DNA from: Kitasatospora sp. NBC_00315
Lineage (GTDB): Bacteria; Actinomycetota; Actinomycetes; Streptomycetales; Streptomycetaceae
Assembly (NCBI RefSeq): GCF_041435095.1
Contig: NZ_CP108025.1
Span: 3,906,001-3,970,000 of the forward strand
Length of the DNA stretch: 64,000 nt
Reading direction: 5' to 3'
A program made the position numbers and the translations under genes. Numbering within the stretch: the stretch's first letter is position 1; every line of letters begins with the position of its first letter. The notes beneath the pieces were generated by a model. The model ran no database searches. It had not been told where the DNA came from and saw only the letters and a program-made list of their open reading frames with translations. Of this stretch, positions 17,801 through 26,458 are shown in pieces.

Positions 17801-18941
17801 GGAGCGCCAGGAGGCCGGCACCTTCGGCTCCGCGGAGCCGCTGCTGCCGTCGCTGGAGCACATCCTGCGCCGGCTCACGGCCGTGACCGTCCCGCCGGAC
17901 GCCTGGGACGACGAGCGGGTGCCGGACCACCTCAAGGTGACCTTCCGGGTGGTGGACGGCAAGCGGAAGCTGGCGGAGTCCAAGGATCTGGAGGAACTAC
18001 GGCTGCGGCTCAAGCCCAAGCTGAAGGAGACGCTCTCCTCGGCCGCCTCCGGCCAGGGCATCGAGCAGAGCGGTCTGACCGCCTGGCCCGCCTCCCTGCC
18101 GGTGCTCCAGCGGACCTTCGAGCAGCGCTCCCGCGGCCACTCGCTGCGGGCCTACCCGGCGCTGGTGGATGACGGCGCCTCGGTGGCCGTGCGGCTGTTC
18201 GACACCGCGCAGGCCCAGGAGGAGGCCATGTGGGCGGGCACCCGCCGACTGCTGATGCTGACCACCAACTCCCCGGCCAAGTCGATCCAGGGCAGGCTGG
18301 GCAACCAGGCCAAGCTCGCGCTCTCCTACAACCCGCACGGCTCGATCCCCGCGCTGTTCGAGGACGTGGTCGCCTGCGCCGCCGACCGGCTGATGGCCAC
18401 GGCCGGCGGCCCGGCCTGGGACGAGGCGGCGTTCGGCAAGCTCCTCGACAAGGTGCGGGCGGACCTGTACGAGGTCTCGGCGGACACCACGCTGAAGACG
18501 GCCGGCGCGCTGATCGCCTTCCACAAGGCGTCCAGCCGGCTGAAGACGGTGAGCAGCCCCGTCCTGCTGACGGCGGTGAACGACATCCGCCTGCACCTGG
18601 CCTCACTGGTCCACCCGGGCTTCGTCACCGACACCGGCTGGCGCCGGCTGACCGATCTGAAGCGCTACCTGCTGGCGGTGGACCGCCGGCTGGAGGCCCT
18701 GCCCAACCACCCGCAGCGGGACGCCCAGCAGCTGCTGAAGGTCCAGCAGGTTCAGCAGGAGTACGGGGAACTGCTGGCGGCCGTCCCGGCCGGGAAGCAG
18801 CCGACGCCCGAGGTACGACAGATCCGCTGGATGATCGAGGAGCTGCGGGTGAGCTTCTTCGCGCAGTCGCTGGGCACGCCGACCCCGGTCTCGGAGAAGC
18901 GGATCGTGAAGGCGATGGAGGCGGCCCGAGCCACGCTCTGA
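14874..18941 (+). CDS. hrpA: ATP-dependent RNA helicase HrpA (DEAH box)
   Basis: The 1355-residue product has the full HrpA architecture. Walker A GETGSGKT is at residues 129-136, the DEAH box (LIIDEAHERSLNIDFIL) at 226-229, and VITSATIDPERFANHF is motif III. NQRKGRCGRTSDG is motif VI. Winged-helix, ratchet-like HA2 and OB domains follow, then the long C-terminal DUF3418 extension typical of bacterial HrpA. The enzyme unwinds RNA, and in E. coli HrpA acts on stalled ribosomes and mRNA processing. I prefer ATG 14874, just after GAGGG, over the GTG at 14838. It is a single gene followed by tRNA-Asp. Confidence 0.95.
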   Translation: MPAVSSPVAQSAGAPDGSRRNGAGGDDPGDGPAKGPGIAELAARLPGLTLRDQQRIGRRLEGARRVRKPEAWRKVADEIASELDRAELRVEQRRAAVPEITYPAELPVSQKKDDILAAIRDHQVVIVAGETGSGKTTQIPKICLELGRGVQGLIAHTQPRRIAARTVAERVAEELRTPLGEAVGWKVRFTDQVGPDTLVKLMTDGILLAEIQTDRELRQYDTLIIDEAHERSLNIDFILGYLKQLLPRRPDLKVVITSATIDPERFANHFGDAPIIEVSGRTYPVEVRYRPIVDDAEGDEDDGRVEVDRDRDQIQAICDAAEELQAEGPGDILVFLSGEREIRDTADALDKLKLKFTEVLPLYARLSSAEQHRVFQRSNSRRIVLATNVAETSLTVPGIKYVIDPGTARISRYSHRTKVQRLPIEAVSQASANQRKGRCGRTSDGICIRLYSEEDFLSRPEFTDAEILRTNLASVILQMTAAGLGDIAAFPFLDPPDSRNIKDGVNLLHELGALDPAEKDPRKRLTPLGRQLAQLPVDPRMARMVLEADKNGCVRDVMVIAAALSIQDPRERPTEKRQVADERHRRFQSETSDFLAYLAMWRYVREQQKELSSSAFRRMCKAEFLNYLRIREWQDIYSQLRTVAKQLGVTIEEPHPDAEPDADRIHQSLLAGLLSHIGLYDVEKREYGGARAARFAVFPGSGLFKKPPRWVMSAELVETSRLWARINAKIEPEWVEPLAGHLIKRSYSEPHWEKKAGAVLAYEKVTLYGMPIVAQRKINYGRIDPELCRELFIRNALVEGDWETHHDFFAANRKMLGEVEELENRARRRDIMVDDQTLFDFYDARLPEETVSTRHFDSWWKKTRHDQPDLLNFEKSMLINDAAGGITEEDYPDHWQQGKHRFRLTYQFEPGSDADGVTVHIPLPVLNQVTSEGFDWQIPGLREELVTAYIRALPKAVRRNFVPAPDFARAALRQVKERQEAGTFGSAEPLLPSLEHILRRLTAVTVPPDAWDDERVPDHLKVTFRVVDGKRKLAESKDLEELRLRLKPKLKETLSSAASGQGIEQSGLTAWPASLPVLQRTFEQRSRGHSLRAYPALVDDGASVAVRLFDTAQAQEEAMWAGTRRLLMLTTNSPAKSIQGRLGNQAKLALSYNPHGSIPALFEDVVACAADRLMATAGGPAWDEAAFGKLLDKVRADLYEVSADTTLKTAGALIAFHKASSRLKTVSSPVLLTAVNDIRLHLASLVHPGFVTDTGWRRLTDLKRYLLAVDRRLEALPNHPQRDAQQLLKVQQVQQEYGELLAAVPAGKQPTPEVRQIRWMIEELRVSFFAQSLGTPTPVSEKRIVKAMEAARATL

Positions 18942-19123
18942 GCGCGGCGGGCGGCGGACGGGCCCCGGTGGTCCGCCCGCCGCCCGCCCGGGCGGTCTGA
19001 GCTGGCAGGGGCCCCCGCCCCCGGCCGGCGCCCGCTCGGAGCCGGTTCGACCTGGGGGCCCGCCATGCAGTACGATCTGTCTTGTTCGCACAGCGCAGCA
19101 AACAGAACGCGGCGCGAATGCCA

Positions 19124-19197
19124 GGTCCTGTGGAGCAGTTGGTTAGCTCGCCACCCTGTCAAGGTGGAGGTCGCGGGTTCAAGTCCCGTCAGGATCG
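19124..19197 (+). tRNA. tRNA-Asp (GUC), copy 2
   Basis: This 74-nt sequence is identical to the gene at 11339-11412, with anticodon loop CTGTCAA. Flanking bases differ, so only the tRNA itself is duplicated. Confidence 0.96.
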
Positions 19198-19204
19198 CCC
19201 TACG

Positions 19205-19245
19205 CCGAAGGCCCGGAACCGCAAGGTTCCGGGCCTTCGGCCTTT
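19205..19245 (+). terminator. Terminator after tRNA-Asp
   Basis: A perfect 16-bp stem (19205-19220 / 19225-19240) is closed by a GCAA tetraloop and followed by CCTTT. Confidence 0.88.
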
Positions 19246-19519
19246 GACGTCCGGTCATCTCATGGACCTCCGGTCGCCTCGCGCCGCGACCCCCGGCCCG
19301 ATACCCCACTGCTGGTCTAGACCACAAGCACGGCCACTGTGACGGTCATCACTTTTCTCATCCTGAGACCGGCCTTCGACGACCCCCCTCCGAGGGTCAC
19401 TAATTTAATATATAAAATTGCACCACCATTACCGGGGAATGCCCCCCGCCCCAGAGATATCCGATCCTTGCCTCGAAGAAAACATTCCGACCGGCCGAAA
19501 GGTTATCGCCGACAACGCC
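19246..19519. other. Gene-free stretch with an AT-rich core downstream of tRNA-Asp
   Basis: No gene is visible. Around 19402-19420 there is a 19-bp run made only of A and T (TAATTTAATATATAAAATT), very unusual in DNA of this composition. Possible explanations are a strong promoter element or leftover of an element once integrated at the tRNA; neither is proven. Confidence 0.5.
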
Positions 19520-19566
19520 GAAGGGACCCTTCAGCAGACCCGGCGGAGTCTGCTGAACGGTCCCTT
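19520..19566 (-). terminator. Hairpin downstream of bldC
   Basis: Arms GAAGGGACC-C-TTCAGCAGAC and the complementary GTCTGCTGAA-C-GGTCCCTTC pair with one C-C mismatch. It starts 24 bp after the bldC stop. Confidence 0.8.
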
Positions 19567-19590
19567 CGATCAAAAGAGCTTTTACTGCTG

Positions 19591-19797
19591 TCAGGCTTCG
19601 GTGCGCTGGGCCGGAATACCGGCCAGCAGGGCGCGCACCTCCGCCTCACGGTAACGGCGGTGCCCGCCGAGCGTGCGAATGGATGTGAGCTTGCCGGCCT
19701 TGGCCCAGCGGGTGACCGTCTTCGGGTCCACGCGGAACATGGTGGCGACCTCTGCCGGCGTCAGCAGGGGCTCAGCATCAGGGGTACGAGCGGTCAT
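19591..19797 (-). CDS. bldC: Developmental regulator BldC (MerR-like winged helix)
   Basis: The 68-residue protein is essentially one MerR-type DNA-binding domain: LLTPAEVATMFRVDPKTVTR, then the WAKAGKLTSIRTLGGHRRYR wing. BldC lacks an effector domain and binds DNA by head-to-tail oligomerisation on direct repeats. It delays entry into development and is required for aerial hyphae. Length and sequence match the streptomycete protein. The ATG follows a strong GAGGAGG site 7 nt upstream. The following gene order (hypothetical, vdh, DUF3073, purM, purF) is the one I recall from S. coelicolor, which supports the assignment. Confidence 0.96.
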   Translation of the reverse strand: MTARTPDAEPLLTPAEVATMFRVDPKTVTRWAKAGKLTSIRTLGGHRRYREAEVRALLAGIPAQRTEA

Positions 19798-20344
19798 GAG
19801 CGGCCTCCTCGGAGAACCGAACCAGGGCGGTTCTATCCTTCAAATTCTGCACCTTGGCCCGCGATGCCCGAAATGACATACACAGGCCGAGTCGGTTATA
19901 GGACGAACGGCTTGTCCTGGTGTCTACAACTACACCATCCGTCCAGCCCCATCGGCCAAACCGCCAAAATTGGCTACCCTAGGGGCCAAGCATGACGAAG
20001 GACGATGGACTGGCCTATAACGGGCAGTCACGTTATGGTGACAATCGGTAATATCTGGGCCAGACCCGATGATTCCCAACAAAGCGCACATCTACTCCAG
20101 AACCACCCAAAAGTGGGCACGCTCGTGTGGAAGTGGGCTGGTTGTCCCATTTTTACACATAGGGGTAAGTTCACGTCAACGGTGAGTAGTGTCACGTTCG
20201 AGAGGTATTGACCCGAACCGGGACCTAGGTCTCGACTTTCGGGCCGAAGGACCCTGTCAGCATGCCAAGCCGCACCGACAACCGGCCCCCACCGACCCCC
20301 ACCGGCCCTGACACGGCATCAAGCGACCCGCAGCCGCGGTGTCC
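19798..20344. other. Long bldC upstream region, low GC for this genome
   Basis: About 545 bp with no credible gene; the 68-codon frame at 20005-20211 lacks coding character. It includes an inverted repeat GTCAC-N6-GTGAC at 20027-20042 and several A/T-rich patches. The bldC promoter must lie at its left end, and such a length suggests multiple regulators. Confidence 0.55.
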
Positions 20345-21244
20345 TCAGTTCGCCTGCCGCAGCCCCAGCACGCGGCGCCAGCGCTTCGCGACCGCCTCGT
20401 ACGCCCGCAGCGCCTCCGTCGTCTCCCCGGCCCGCAGCGCCGCCAGACCCTCCTCCAGCTCGCCGGCCGAGCGGTCGGCGGCCAGTCGCTCGGATCCGAG
20501 CAGGTGCACCAGGCCGCCGTAGTCCAGCTCGACCAGCGAACGCGGGTGGAACTCCTCCAGCCAGCGCCCCACCTGTTCCGCCGCACCGGCGGGCCGGCCC
20601 TGCGGCAGATCCGTCCGCAGCGCCCGGTAGGCCCGCGCCACCCGCCGCCGGGCCTGGGCCATCGGTGTCAGGTAGAAGAGCGCGGCCGGCACCGGGACGT
20701 CCCCCTCCCCGGGCCCCGCGGCCGCGGCCGGGACGAAGCAGCGGTCCTCCTCGCCGAACGGCAGGAACCAGTGCACCGGCACCTCCCAGCGGCTGGTGAG
20801 GATCCACGGCCGGGCGTCCGGGTGCTCGGCCCGCCAGCGCTCCCGGTCGGCCTCCGCGGCGGCCCGCGCGGCCGGTGGCAGCGCGGTGTCCAGCAGCGCC
20901 ACCGGCCAGCTCTCCCGCAGCTCGTCCAGCGCCTGCCAGTTGCGGAGCCTGGTGGCCCAGGGGCAGACATAGGTGACCTGGTCCACGACCCGGACGAAGG
21001 CCCGCCCGCTCTCCCGCTCGGGCAGCGCGCGCGGTGTGCGCCCCACCAGCTCGGCGAGCGCCGCCCGCTGCTCCTCGAGCGCTGCCCCGGCCACCGCCTG
21101 CTCCACCGCGTCCGCGTCCGGGCCGTGCGTCGTCGCGTACGCCTGCCAGCGGGCCCGCTCCGGCTCCGGGAAGGCGGCCAGCGGCTCGTAGACCCGCAGG
21201 TGGGCCGCATAGGGCGGAAGCACGGAGGTACGCACGGCGGTCAC
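20345..21244 (-). CDS. Conserved hypothetical protein between bldC and vdh
   Basis: About 299 residues with no domain I recognise. Features are VTAVRTSVLPPYAAHLRVYE at the N-terminus, a VDQVTYVCPWATRLRNWQAL segment, RPWILTSRWEVPVHWFLPFG in the centre and a helical C-terminal half rich in Arg/Ala/Leu. No signal peptide or membrane segment is present, so it is probably cytoplasmic. The start is uncertain: GTG 21244 or ATG 21253, without a good ribosome-binding site. The gene is conserved at this position beside bldC in Streptomyces as I recall. It is divergent from vdh. Confidence 0.75.
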   Translation of the reverse strand: MTAVRTSVLPPYAAHLRVYEPLAAFPEPERARWQAYATTHGPDADAVEQAVAGAALEEQRAALAELVGRTPRALPERESGRAFVRVVDQVTYVCPWATRLRNWQALDELRESWPVALLDTALPPAARAAAEADRERWRAEHPDARPWILTSRWEVPVHWFLPFGEEDRCFVPAAAAGPGEGDVPVPAALFYLTPMAQARRRVARAYRALRTDLPQGRPAGAAEQVGRWLEEFHPRSLVELDYGGLVHLLGSERLAADRSAGELEEGLAALRAGETTEALRAYEAVAKRWRRVLGLRQAN

Positions 21245-21403
21245 GCTTCGCATCGTCGCACGGGCCGCCCGCGGACCGGGAGGGTGCACACCGGCGCACG
21301 GCGACAACCTCGTGCACGGGGGATCACCCGGCCCTTGCCGGACTACGCTTCGCCATAGGCGCCCGCACCACAGCAGCGGGCCTCGGATACTGGAGTCACC
21401 ACA

Positions 21404-22564
21404 GTGACCGACGTACAGACCACCTCCGCTACGCACCCCGTACCCGGCGTGCTCAGCAGGATCTTCCGCACCGAGCAGGACGGCGCCCCCGGCGACGGCC
21501 ACGAGCAGGTCGTGCTCTGCCACGACCGCGGCTCAGGGCTCAAGGCGATCATCGCCATCCACTCCACCGCGCTCGGCCCCGCCCTCGGCGGCACCCGCTT
21601 CTTCCCCTACGCCACCGAGGAGGAGGCGCTGGAGGACGCGCTGCGCCTGTCGCGCGGCATGAGCTACAAGAACGCGCTGGCCGGCCTCGACCTCGGCGGC
21701 GGCAAGGCCGTCATCATCGGCGACCCCGGCCGGGACAAGAACGAGGCGATGCTCCGCGCGTACGGCCGCTTCGTGGAGTCCCTGAACGGGCGTTACGTGA
21801 CCGCCTGCGACGTGGGCACCTACGTCCAGGACATGGACGTCGTCGCCCGCGAGACCCGGTTCGTCACCGGCCGCTCGCCCGAGCAGGGCGGCGCCGGGGA
21901 CTCCTCCATCCTGACCGCCTTCGGCGTCTTCCAGGGCATGCGCGCCAGCGCGCAGGCCCGCTGGGGCCAGCCCACCCTGCGCGGCCGCCGGGTCGGCGTC
22001 GCGGGCGTCGGCAAGGTCGGCCACCACCTGGTCGGCCACCTGGTGGCCGACGGCGCGGTCGTCGTCGTCACGGACGTCTCCGAGGCGGCCGTGAACCGCG
22101 TCCGGGCCGCCTACCCGGAGGTGGAGGTGGTCGCCGACACCCCCGCGCTGCTGGCGGCCTCCCTGGACCTCTACGCGCCCTGCGCGCTGGGCGGCGCGCT
22201 GGACGACCACACGGTGGGCGCGCTCGGCGCGGCCGGCACCGCGGTGGTCTGCGGCGCGGCCAACAACCAGCTGGCCCACCCCGGTGTCGAGAAGGACCTC
22301 GCCGACCGCGGCATCCTGTACGCCCCGGACTACCTGGTGAACTCGGGCGGCGTGATCCAGGTCGCGGACGAGATCCAGGGCTTCAACTTCGACCGGGCCA
22401 AGAACAAGGCCACCAAGATCTTCGACACCACGCTGGAGATCTTCACCCGGGCCACCGCCGACGGTGTGCCGCCGGCCGTCGCCGCCGACCGCCTCGCCGA
22501 GAAGCGGATGCGGGAGATCAGCGCGCTGCGCACGGTCCTGCTGCCCGGCGCCCGGATCAGCTGA
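21404..22564 (+). CDS. vdh: Valine (Leu/Ile/Val) dehydrogenase
   Basis: The 386-residue NAD-dependent enzyme oxidatively deaminates branched-chain amino acids to 2-oxo acids, feeding acyl-CoA starter units and nitrogen metabolism. It shows the Glu/Leu/Phe/Val dehydrogenase signature [19 protein letters not shown] with catalytic lysines at 89 and 101. A Rossmann motif [13 protein letters not shown] lies near residue 200, with a C-terminal cofactor domain ending [13 protein letters not shown] and [14 protein letters not shown]. Length equals known streptomycete Vdh. It begins with GTG, is divergent from the hypothetical gene beside bldC, and is followed by a hairpin. Confidence 0.94.
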   Translation: MTDVQTTSATHPVPGVLSRIFRTEQDGAPGDGHEQVVLCHDRGSGLKAIIAIHSTALGPALGGTRFFPYATEEEALEDALRLSRGMSYKNALAGLDLGGGKAVIIGDPGRDKNEAMLRAYGRFVESLNGRYVTACDVGTYVQDMDVVARETRFVTGRSPEQGGAGDSSILTAFGVFQGMRASAQARWGQPTLRGRRVGVAGVGKVGHHLVGHLVADGAVVVVTDVSEAAVNRVRAAYPEVEVVADTPALLAASLDLYAPCALGGALDDHTVGALGAAGTAVVCGAANNQLAHPGVEKDLADRGILYAPDYLVNSGGVIQVADEIQGFNFDRAKNKATKIFDTTLEIFTRATADGVPPAVAADRLAEKRMREISALRTVLLPGARIS

Positions 22565-22570
22565 CCGATC

Positions 22571-22601
22571 GTGGGGGGCGGGGCCGTTTCCCGTCCCCCA
22601 C
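22571..22601 (+). terminator. vdh terminator
   Basis: Arms GTGGGGGGCGGG and CCCGTCCCCCAC pair with one mismatch around a 7-nt loop, seven bases after the vdh stop. Confidence 0.8.
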
Positions 22602-22930
22602 GCATCACGATGTGGAACCGGATTCTCACTTCTGCGTCCGCTCGGGTGATCGGGAGCCCCCCTTGGGGGGATAATCAAGGCTGGAACGACGGACCGGGAA
22701 CACCTCCGGACAGCCTGAAAAAGCCCAGAAAACCGCCCCTGAGCTGGTAAGACCGCCTCTCGGGTGCCGACGGTGCGCGCCACGTCACACTGACGACGTA
22801 CCGTCCAGCGGCAGAAACAGGTACCGTTAATGCTCCAAGGGACGGTTCTCCCCATTCGGGCAGGCCGCTCCTGATCATGAACACGTGTCAGACTCGGGGC
22901 CGTGAGCCCCATCGTTGAGGGGGTCGACCC
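22602..22930. other. Long leader/promoter region of the DUF3073 gene
   Basis: About 330 bp without a gene. Holds a CCCCCC-TT-GGGGGG palindrome at 22657-22670. I saw no known riboswitch fold. Confidence 0.5.
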
Positions 22931-23185
22931 ATGGGGCGCGGCCGGGCCAAGGCCAAGCAGACGAAGGTCGCCCGCGAGCTGAAGTACAACAGCGGCGGGT
23001 TCGATGCCAACCGTCTGTCCAGCGAGCTGGGCGTATCGCCCTCGACTCCGATCGAGCCTGAGCCGATCGAGGAAGAGGACGACGACGACCCCTACGCGGC
23101 GTATGCGAATCTCTACGCCGACGAGGACGAGGACGACGACTCCGAGGCGGAGAGCGGCCACACCCAGGCCCGCCGCCGCGCGTAG
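22931..23185 (+). CDS. DUF3073 family protein
   Basis: This 84-residue protein begins MGRGRAKAKQTKVARELKYN, the basic DUF3073 signature. The second half is very acidic (EEDDDDPYAAYANLYADEDE) and ends with a basic RRRA. The split charge suggests nucleic-acid or ribosome association, but no function is known. It is conserved between vdh and purM in Streptomyces. A terminator follows at once, so it is monocistronic. Confidence 0.92.
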   Translation: MGRGRAKAKQTKVARELKYNSGGFDANRLSSELGVSPSTPIEPEPIEEEDDDDPYAAYANLYADEDEDDDSEAESGHTQARRRA

Positions 23186-23200
23186 TCACCGTCCGGCCTG

Positions 23201-23236
23201 ACCGGCCCTGGCGCTCCGAGCGCCGGGCCGGTTTTC
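23201..23236 (+). terminator. Rho-independent terminator of the DUF3073 gene
   Basis: Arms ACCGGCCC-T-GGCGCT and AGCGCCGGGCCGGT (one T bulge) have a CCG loop and run into TTTTC. Confidence 0.88.
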
Positions 23237-23288
23237 GGCGTTCCCGGACGTGGCCGCCGCGCGGAGCCGCCCTCCGCGTCCGGATGTG

Positions 23289-23329
23289 ACGGGGGCCCCT
23301 TCGCCGGCGTCCGGCGAAGGGGCCCCCGT
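23289..23329. terminator. Strong hairpin at the end of purM
   Basis: A perfect 19-bp stem (23289-23307 / 23311-23329) with a CGT loop lies nine bases beyond the purM stop. Because the DUF3073 gene converges on it, it can serve both strands. Confidence 0.88.
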
Positions 23330-23337
23330 GCCACGGC

Positions 23338-24423
23338 TCAGACCGTGGCGAAGCCCTCGTACGCGTTGTACAGCGCCGCGCCGTCGGTGTGCTCCCCGGT
23401 GCGGTCGACGACGTCGCCGAGCAGCCAGGCCTCGACCCCGCGGTCCTCCAGGATCGCCAGCACGGCGTCCACCGACTCCGGCGGGACCACGGCGACCATG
23501 CCGACGCCCATGTTCAGCGTCTTCTCGATCTCCAGGGTGGCCACCTTGCCGACCCGGGCCACCGTCTGGAAGACCGGCAGCGGCGTCCAGGTGCCGCGGT
23601 CCAGGCGGGCGTGCAGGCCGGCCGGGATGACCCGGGCCAGGTTGGCGGCCAGGCCGCCGCCGGTGATGTGCGAGAAGGCGTGGATCTCGGTGGAGCGGGT
23701 GAGCGCCAGGCAGTCCAGCGAGTAGATCCTGGTCGGCTCCAGGAGCTCCTCGCCCAGCGTGCGGCCGAACTCCTCGACCTTGCGGTCCAGGCTCCAGCCG
23801 GCCTCGTTCAGCAGCACGTGGCGCACCAGCGAGTAGCCGTTGGAGTGCAGGCCGGAGGCGGCCATCGCGATCACCACGTCACCCGCGCGGACCCGCTCGG
23901 CGCCCAGCAGCGCGTCGGCCTCCACCACGCCGGTACCGGCGCCCGCGACGTCGTAGTCGTCCGGCCCGAGCAGGCCGGGGTGCTCGGCGGTCTCGCCGCC
24001 GACCAGCGCGCAGCCGGCCAGGGCGCAGCCCTCGGCGATGCCCTTGACGATCTGGGCGACGCGCTCCGGGACGACCTTGCCGACGCAGATGTAGTCGGTC
24101 ATGAAGAGCGGCTCGGCGCCGCAGACGACCAGGTCGTCGACGACCATGCCGACCAGGTCGTGGCCGATGGTGTCGTGCTTGTCCATGGCCCGCGAGATGG
24201 CGACCTTGGTGCCGACGCCGTCGGTGGCCGAGGCCAGCAGCGGCCGCTCGTAGCGCTTGAAGGCGGAGGCGTCGAAGAGCCCGGCGAAGCCACCGAGGCC
24301 GCCGACCACCTCGGGGCGGTTGGCCTTCCTGACCCACTGCTTCATGAGTTCGACGGCGCGGTCGCCGGCCTCGATGTCGACACCTGCGGCGGCGTAGGTG
24401 GCACCGCTCTCGTTGCTGGTCAC
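23338..24423 (-). CDS. purM: Phosphoribosylformylglycinamidine cyclo-ligase (AIR synthetase)
   Basis: The 361-residue enzyme makes aminoimidazole ribonucleotide, step five of de novo purine synthesis, from FGAM and ATP. It opens TYAAAGVDIEAGDRAVELMK, the PurM start signature. Further motifs are GVGTKVAISRAMDKHDTIGH, VDDLVVCGAEPLFMTDYI, ALVGGETAEHPG, AMAASGLHSNGYSLVR and HITGGGLAANLARVIP. The GTG at 24423 lies about nine bases after GAGAGGG. It is 71 bp behind purF and almost certainly co-transcribed, with a hairpin between the two. Confidence 0.96.
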   Translation of the reverse strand: MTSNESGATYAAAGVDIEAGDRAVELMKQWVRKANRPEVVGGLGGFAGLFDASAFKRYERPLLASATDGVGTKVAISRAMDKHDTIGHDLVGMVVDDLVVCGAEPLFMTDYICVGKVVPERVAQIVKGIAEGCALAGCALVGGETAEHPGLLGPDDYDVAGAGTGVVEADALLGAERVRAGDVVIAMAASGLHSNGYSLVRHVLLNEAGWSLDRKVEEFGRTLGEELLEPTRIYSLDCLALTRSTEIHAFSHITGGGLAANLARVIPAGLHARLDRGTWTPLPVFQTVARVGKVATLEIEKTLNMGVGMVAVVPPESVDAVLAILEDRGVEAWLLGDVVDRTGEHTDGAALYNAYEGFATV

Positions 24424-24457
24424 TGCGTGCGGCCCTCTCGGGTCAGGGGGTGAACAG

Positions 24458-24487
24458 CCGCGGGGCCCGGGTGAACGGGCCCCGCGG
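24458..24487 (-). promoter_or_regulatory. Intercistronic hairpin between purF and purM
   Basis: A perfect 12-bp stem CCGCGGGGCCCG / CGGGCCCCGCGG has a 6-nt loop. It could reduce read-through into purM or stabilise processed mRNA ends. No T tract. Confidence 0.65.
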
Positions 24488-24494
24488 CGGAAAA

Positions 24495-26078
24495 TTACGG
24501 TCGGCGCAGCGCGTCGGCCGCGCCACCGCCACCGAGCAGCGACTGGACACCGTCCAGATCGGCACCCGAGTGCGGCTTGCCACGGACTGCGGGGGGCTGC
24601 TGGCTGCCCTTGATCTCGGCCTCCAGCAACAGCTTGCCGAGCAGCGCCGGGTCGGGCAGCTCCATCGGGTAGACCCCGTCGAAGCAGGCTCGGCAGAGGT
24701 TGTCCTTGGGCTGCGCGGTCGCCTCGATCATGCCCTCGAGGGAGATGTACGCCAGGGAGTCCGCGCCGAGCGTGCGGCCGATCTCCTCGACGGTCATGCC
24801 GTTGGCGATCAGCTCCGCGCGGGTGGCGAAGTCGATGCCGAAGAAGCAGGGCCACTTCACCGGCGGCGAGGAGATCCGGATGTGCACCTCGGCGGCGCCC
24901 GCCTCACGCAGCATCCGCACCAGCGCGCGCTGGGTGTTGCCGCGCACGATGGAGTCGTCGACGACGACCAGGCGCTTGCCCGCGATGACTTCCTTGAGCG
25001 GGTTGAGCTTGAGCCGGATGCCGAGCTGGCGGATCGTCTGGCTGGGCTGGATGAAGGTACGGCCCACGTAGGCGTTCTTCACCAGGCCGGAGCCGTACGG
25101 GATACCGCTGGCCTCGGCGTATCCGATGGCGGCCGGGGTGCCGGACTCCGGAGTCGCTATCACCAGGTCCGCGTCGACCGGCGCCTCCTTGGCCAGCTTG
25201 CGCCCCATCTCCACCCGGGAGAGGTGCACGTTGCGGCCGGCGATGGAGGTGTCGGGGCGGGCCAGGTAGACGTACTCGAAGACGCAGCCCTTGGGCTTGG
25301 CCTCGGCGAAGCGGCTGCTGCGCATGCCGTTCTCGTCGATGGCGATCAGCTCGCCGGGCTCCACCTCGCGGATGTAGGAGGCGCCGCAGATGTCGAGCGC
25401 GGCCGTCTCGGAGGCGACCACCCAGCCGCGCTCCAGCCGGCCGAGGACCAGCGGGCGGATGCCCTGCGGGTCACGGGCGGCGTAGAGCGTGTGCTCGTCC
25501 ATGAAGACCAGCGAGAAGGCGCCCTTGACCGCGGGCAGCACCAGCTGGGCGGTCTCCTCGATGGAGAGCTCCGGGTGGCCCGCGAGCAGGGCTGTCACCA
25601 GATCGGTGTCGTTGGTCGCGGCGCTGCGGCCCGAGCGGGAGACGTGCTCCTCCCCGGGCAGTTCGGCGACCATCTCCGCCAGTTCGGCGGTGTTCACCAG
25701 GTTTCCGTTGTGCCCGAGGGCCAGCGAACCGTGAACGGTCGCGCGGAAGGTCGGCTGGGCGTTCTCCCAGACCGAGGAACCGGTGGTCGAGTAGCGGGCG
25801 TGTCCGACGGCGATATGCCCGTGCAAGGACCCCAGAGAGGCCTCGTCGAAGACCTGGGAGACAAGTCCCATGTCCTTGAAGACGAGAATCTGGGAGCCGT
25901 TGCTCACTGCGATGCCCGCGGATTCCTGTCCACGGTGCTGCAGGGCGTATAGGCCGAAGAACGTGAGCTTGGCGACCTCCTCGCCGGGAGCCCAGACACC
26001 GAAGACGCCGCAAGCGTCCTGGGGGCCTTTCTCGCCGGGAAGAAGATCGTGGTTGAGTCTTCCGTCACCACGTGGCAC
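24495..26078 (-). CDS. purF: Amidophosphoribosyltransferase
   Basis: The 527-residue product catalyses the committed first step of purine synthesis, PRPP + glutamine to phosphoribosylamine. A 22-residue propeptide precedes the catalytic Cys23 (DACGVFGVWAPGEE), as in the self-processing B. subtilis type. The Ntn glutaminase half has LQHRGQESAGIAVS and VGHARYSTTGSS. The phosphoribosyltransferase half has the PRPP loop LVVVDDSIVRGNTQR. Cysteines in the C-terminal part (NLCRACFDGVYP) could hold the Fe-S cluster found in Gram-positive PurF. I chose the GTG at 26078, since the longer upstream reading is not conserved. First gene of purF-purM. Confidence 0.95.
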   Translation of the reverse strand: MPRGDGRLNHDLLPGEKGPQDACGVFGVWAPGEEVAKLTFFGLYALQHRGQESAGIAVSNGSQILVFKDMGLVSQVFDEASLGSLHGHIAVGHARYSTTGSSVWENAQPTFRATVHGSLALGHNGNLVNTAELAEMVAELPGEEHVSRSGRSAATNDTDLVTALLAGHPELSIEETAQLVLPAVKGAFSLVFMDEHTLYAARDPQGIRPLVLGRLERGWVVASETAALDICGASYIREVEPGELIAIDENGMRSSRFAEAKPKGCVFEYVYLARPDTSIAGRNVHLSRVEMGRKLAKEAPVDADLVIATPESGTPAAIGYAEASGIPYGSGLVKNAYVGRTFIQPSQTIRQLGIRLKLNPLKEVIAGKRLVVVDDSIVRGNTQRALVRMLREAGAAEVHIRISSPPVKWPCFFGIDFATRAELIANGMTVEEIGRTLGADSLAYISLEGMIEATAQPKDNLCRACFDGVYPMELPDPALLGKLLLEAEIKGSQQPPAVRGKPHSGADLDGVQSLLGGGGAADALRRP

Positions 26079-26458
26079 GTCTTCGAGTCTAGGGCAGTTG
26101 GCACGGCGTTCAGGAACGGGGGAGGGGCGGATCGTCGGAGGATCAACCGGCGACGCGCGTAGACAAAACCCCTTACCGGAAGGCCGGTTCGAGCCGGGGC
26201 CGAACGGCGAACCGGCGCACTGCCTTGGCATGGGCGCCCGTTGGCGCCCCCGGACGTCCGGTCGCCCACCCGCACACCGGTCGGGCCCGACCCGGCAACG
26301 TGACCCTGCTCACCCGTGGGCCCGCGGGCCCACGGCGCCGGCCGGACCGGGACGTCGGGCCGGTCCGTCGCCGCCTGCGCCCTCGCCGTCCCGCCGGGGG
26401 AGCGGGCCGGAGGCCGGCCATGGGCCGGAGCCGGTGCGGGCCCGGGCCCGGGTGCTCC
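26079..26458. other. Upstream region of purF
   Basis: About 380 bp between the end of the lipid-kinase-like gene and purF, both on the minus strand. No credible gene. It should contain the purF promoter. I saw no palindrome that would mark a purine repressor site. Confidence 0.5.

Noticed and set aside
13953..17930. 1325-residue minus-strand frame
   Set aside because: Antisense shadow of hrpA and the glycosyltransferase region, caused by high GC.
20027..20042. BldD operator near bldC
   Set aside because: GTCAC-N6-GTGAC has the reverse half-site order and different spacing from the BldD consensus as I know it.
20005..20211. 68-codon plus-strand frame upstream of bldC
   Set aside because: No ribosome-binding site, no GC codon bias and no recognisable protein features.
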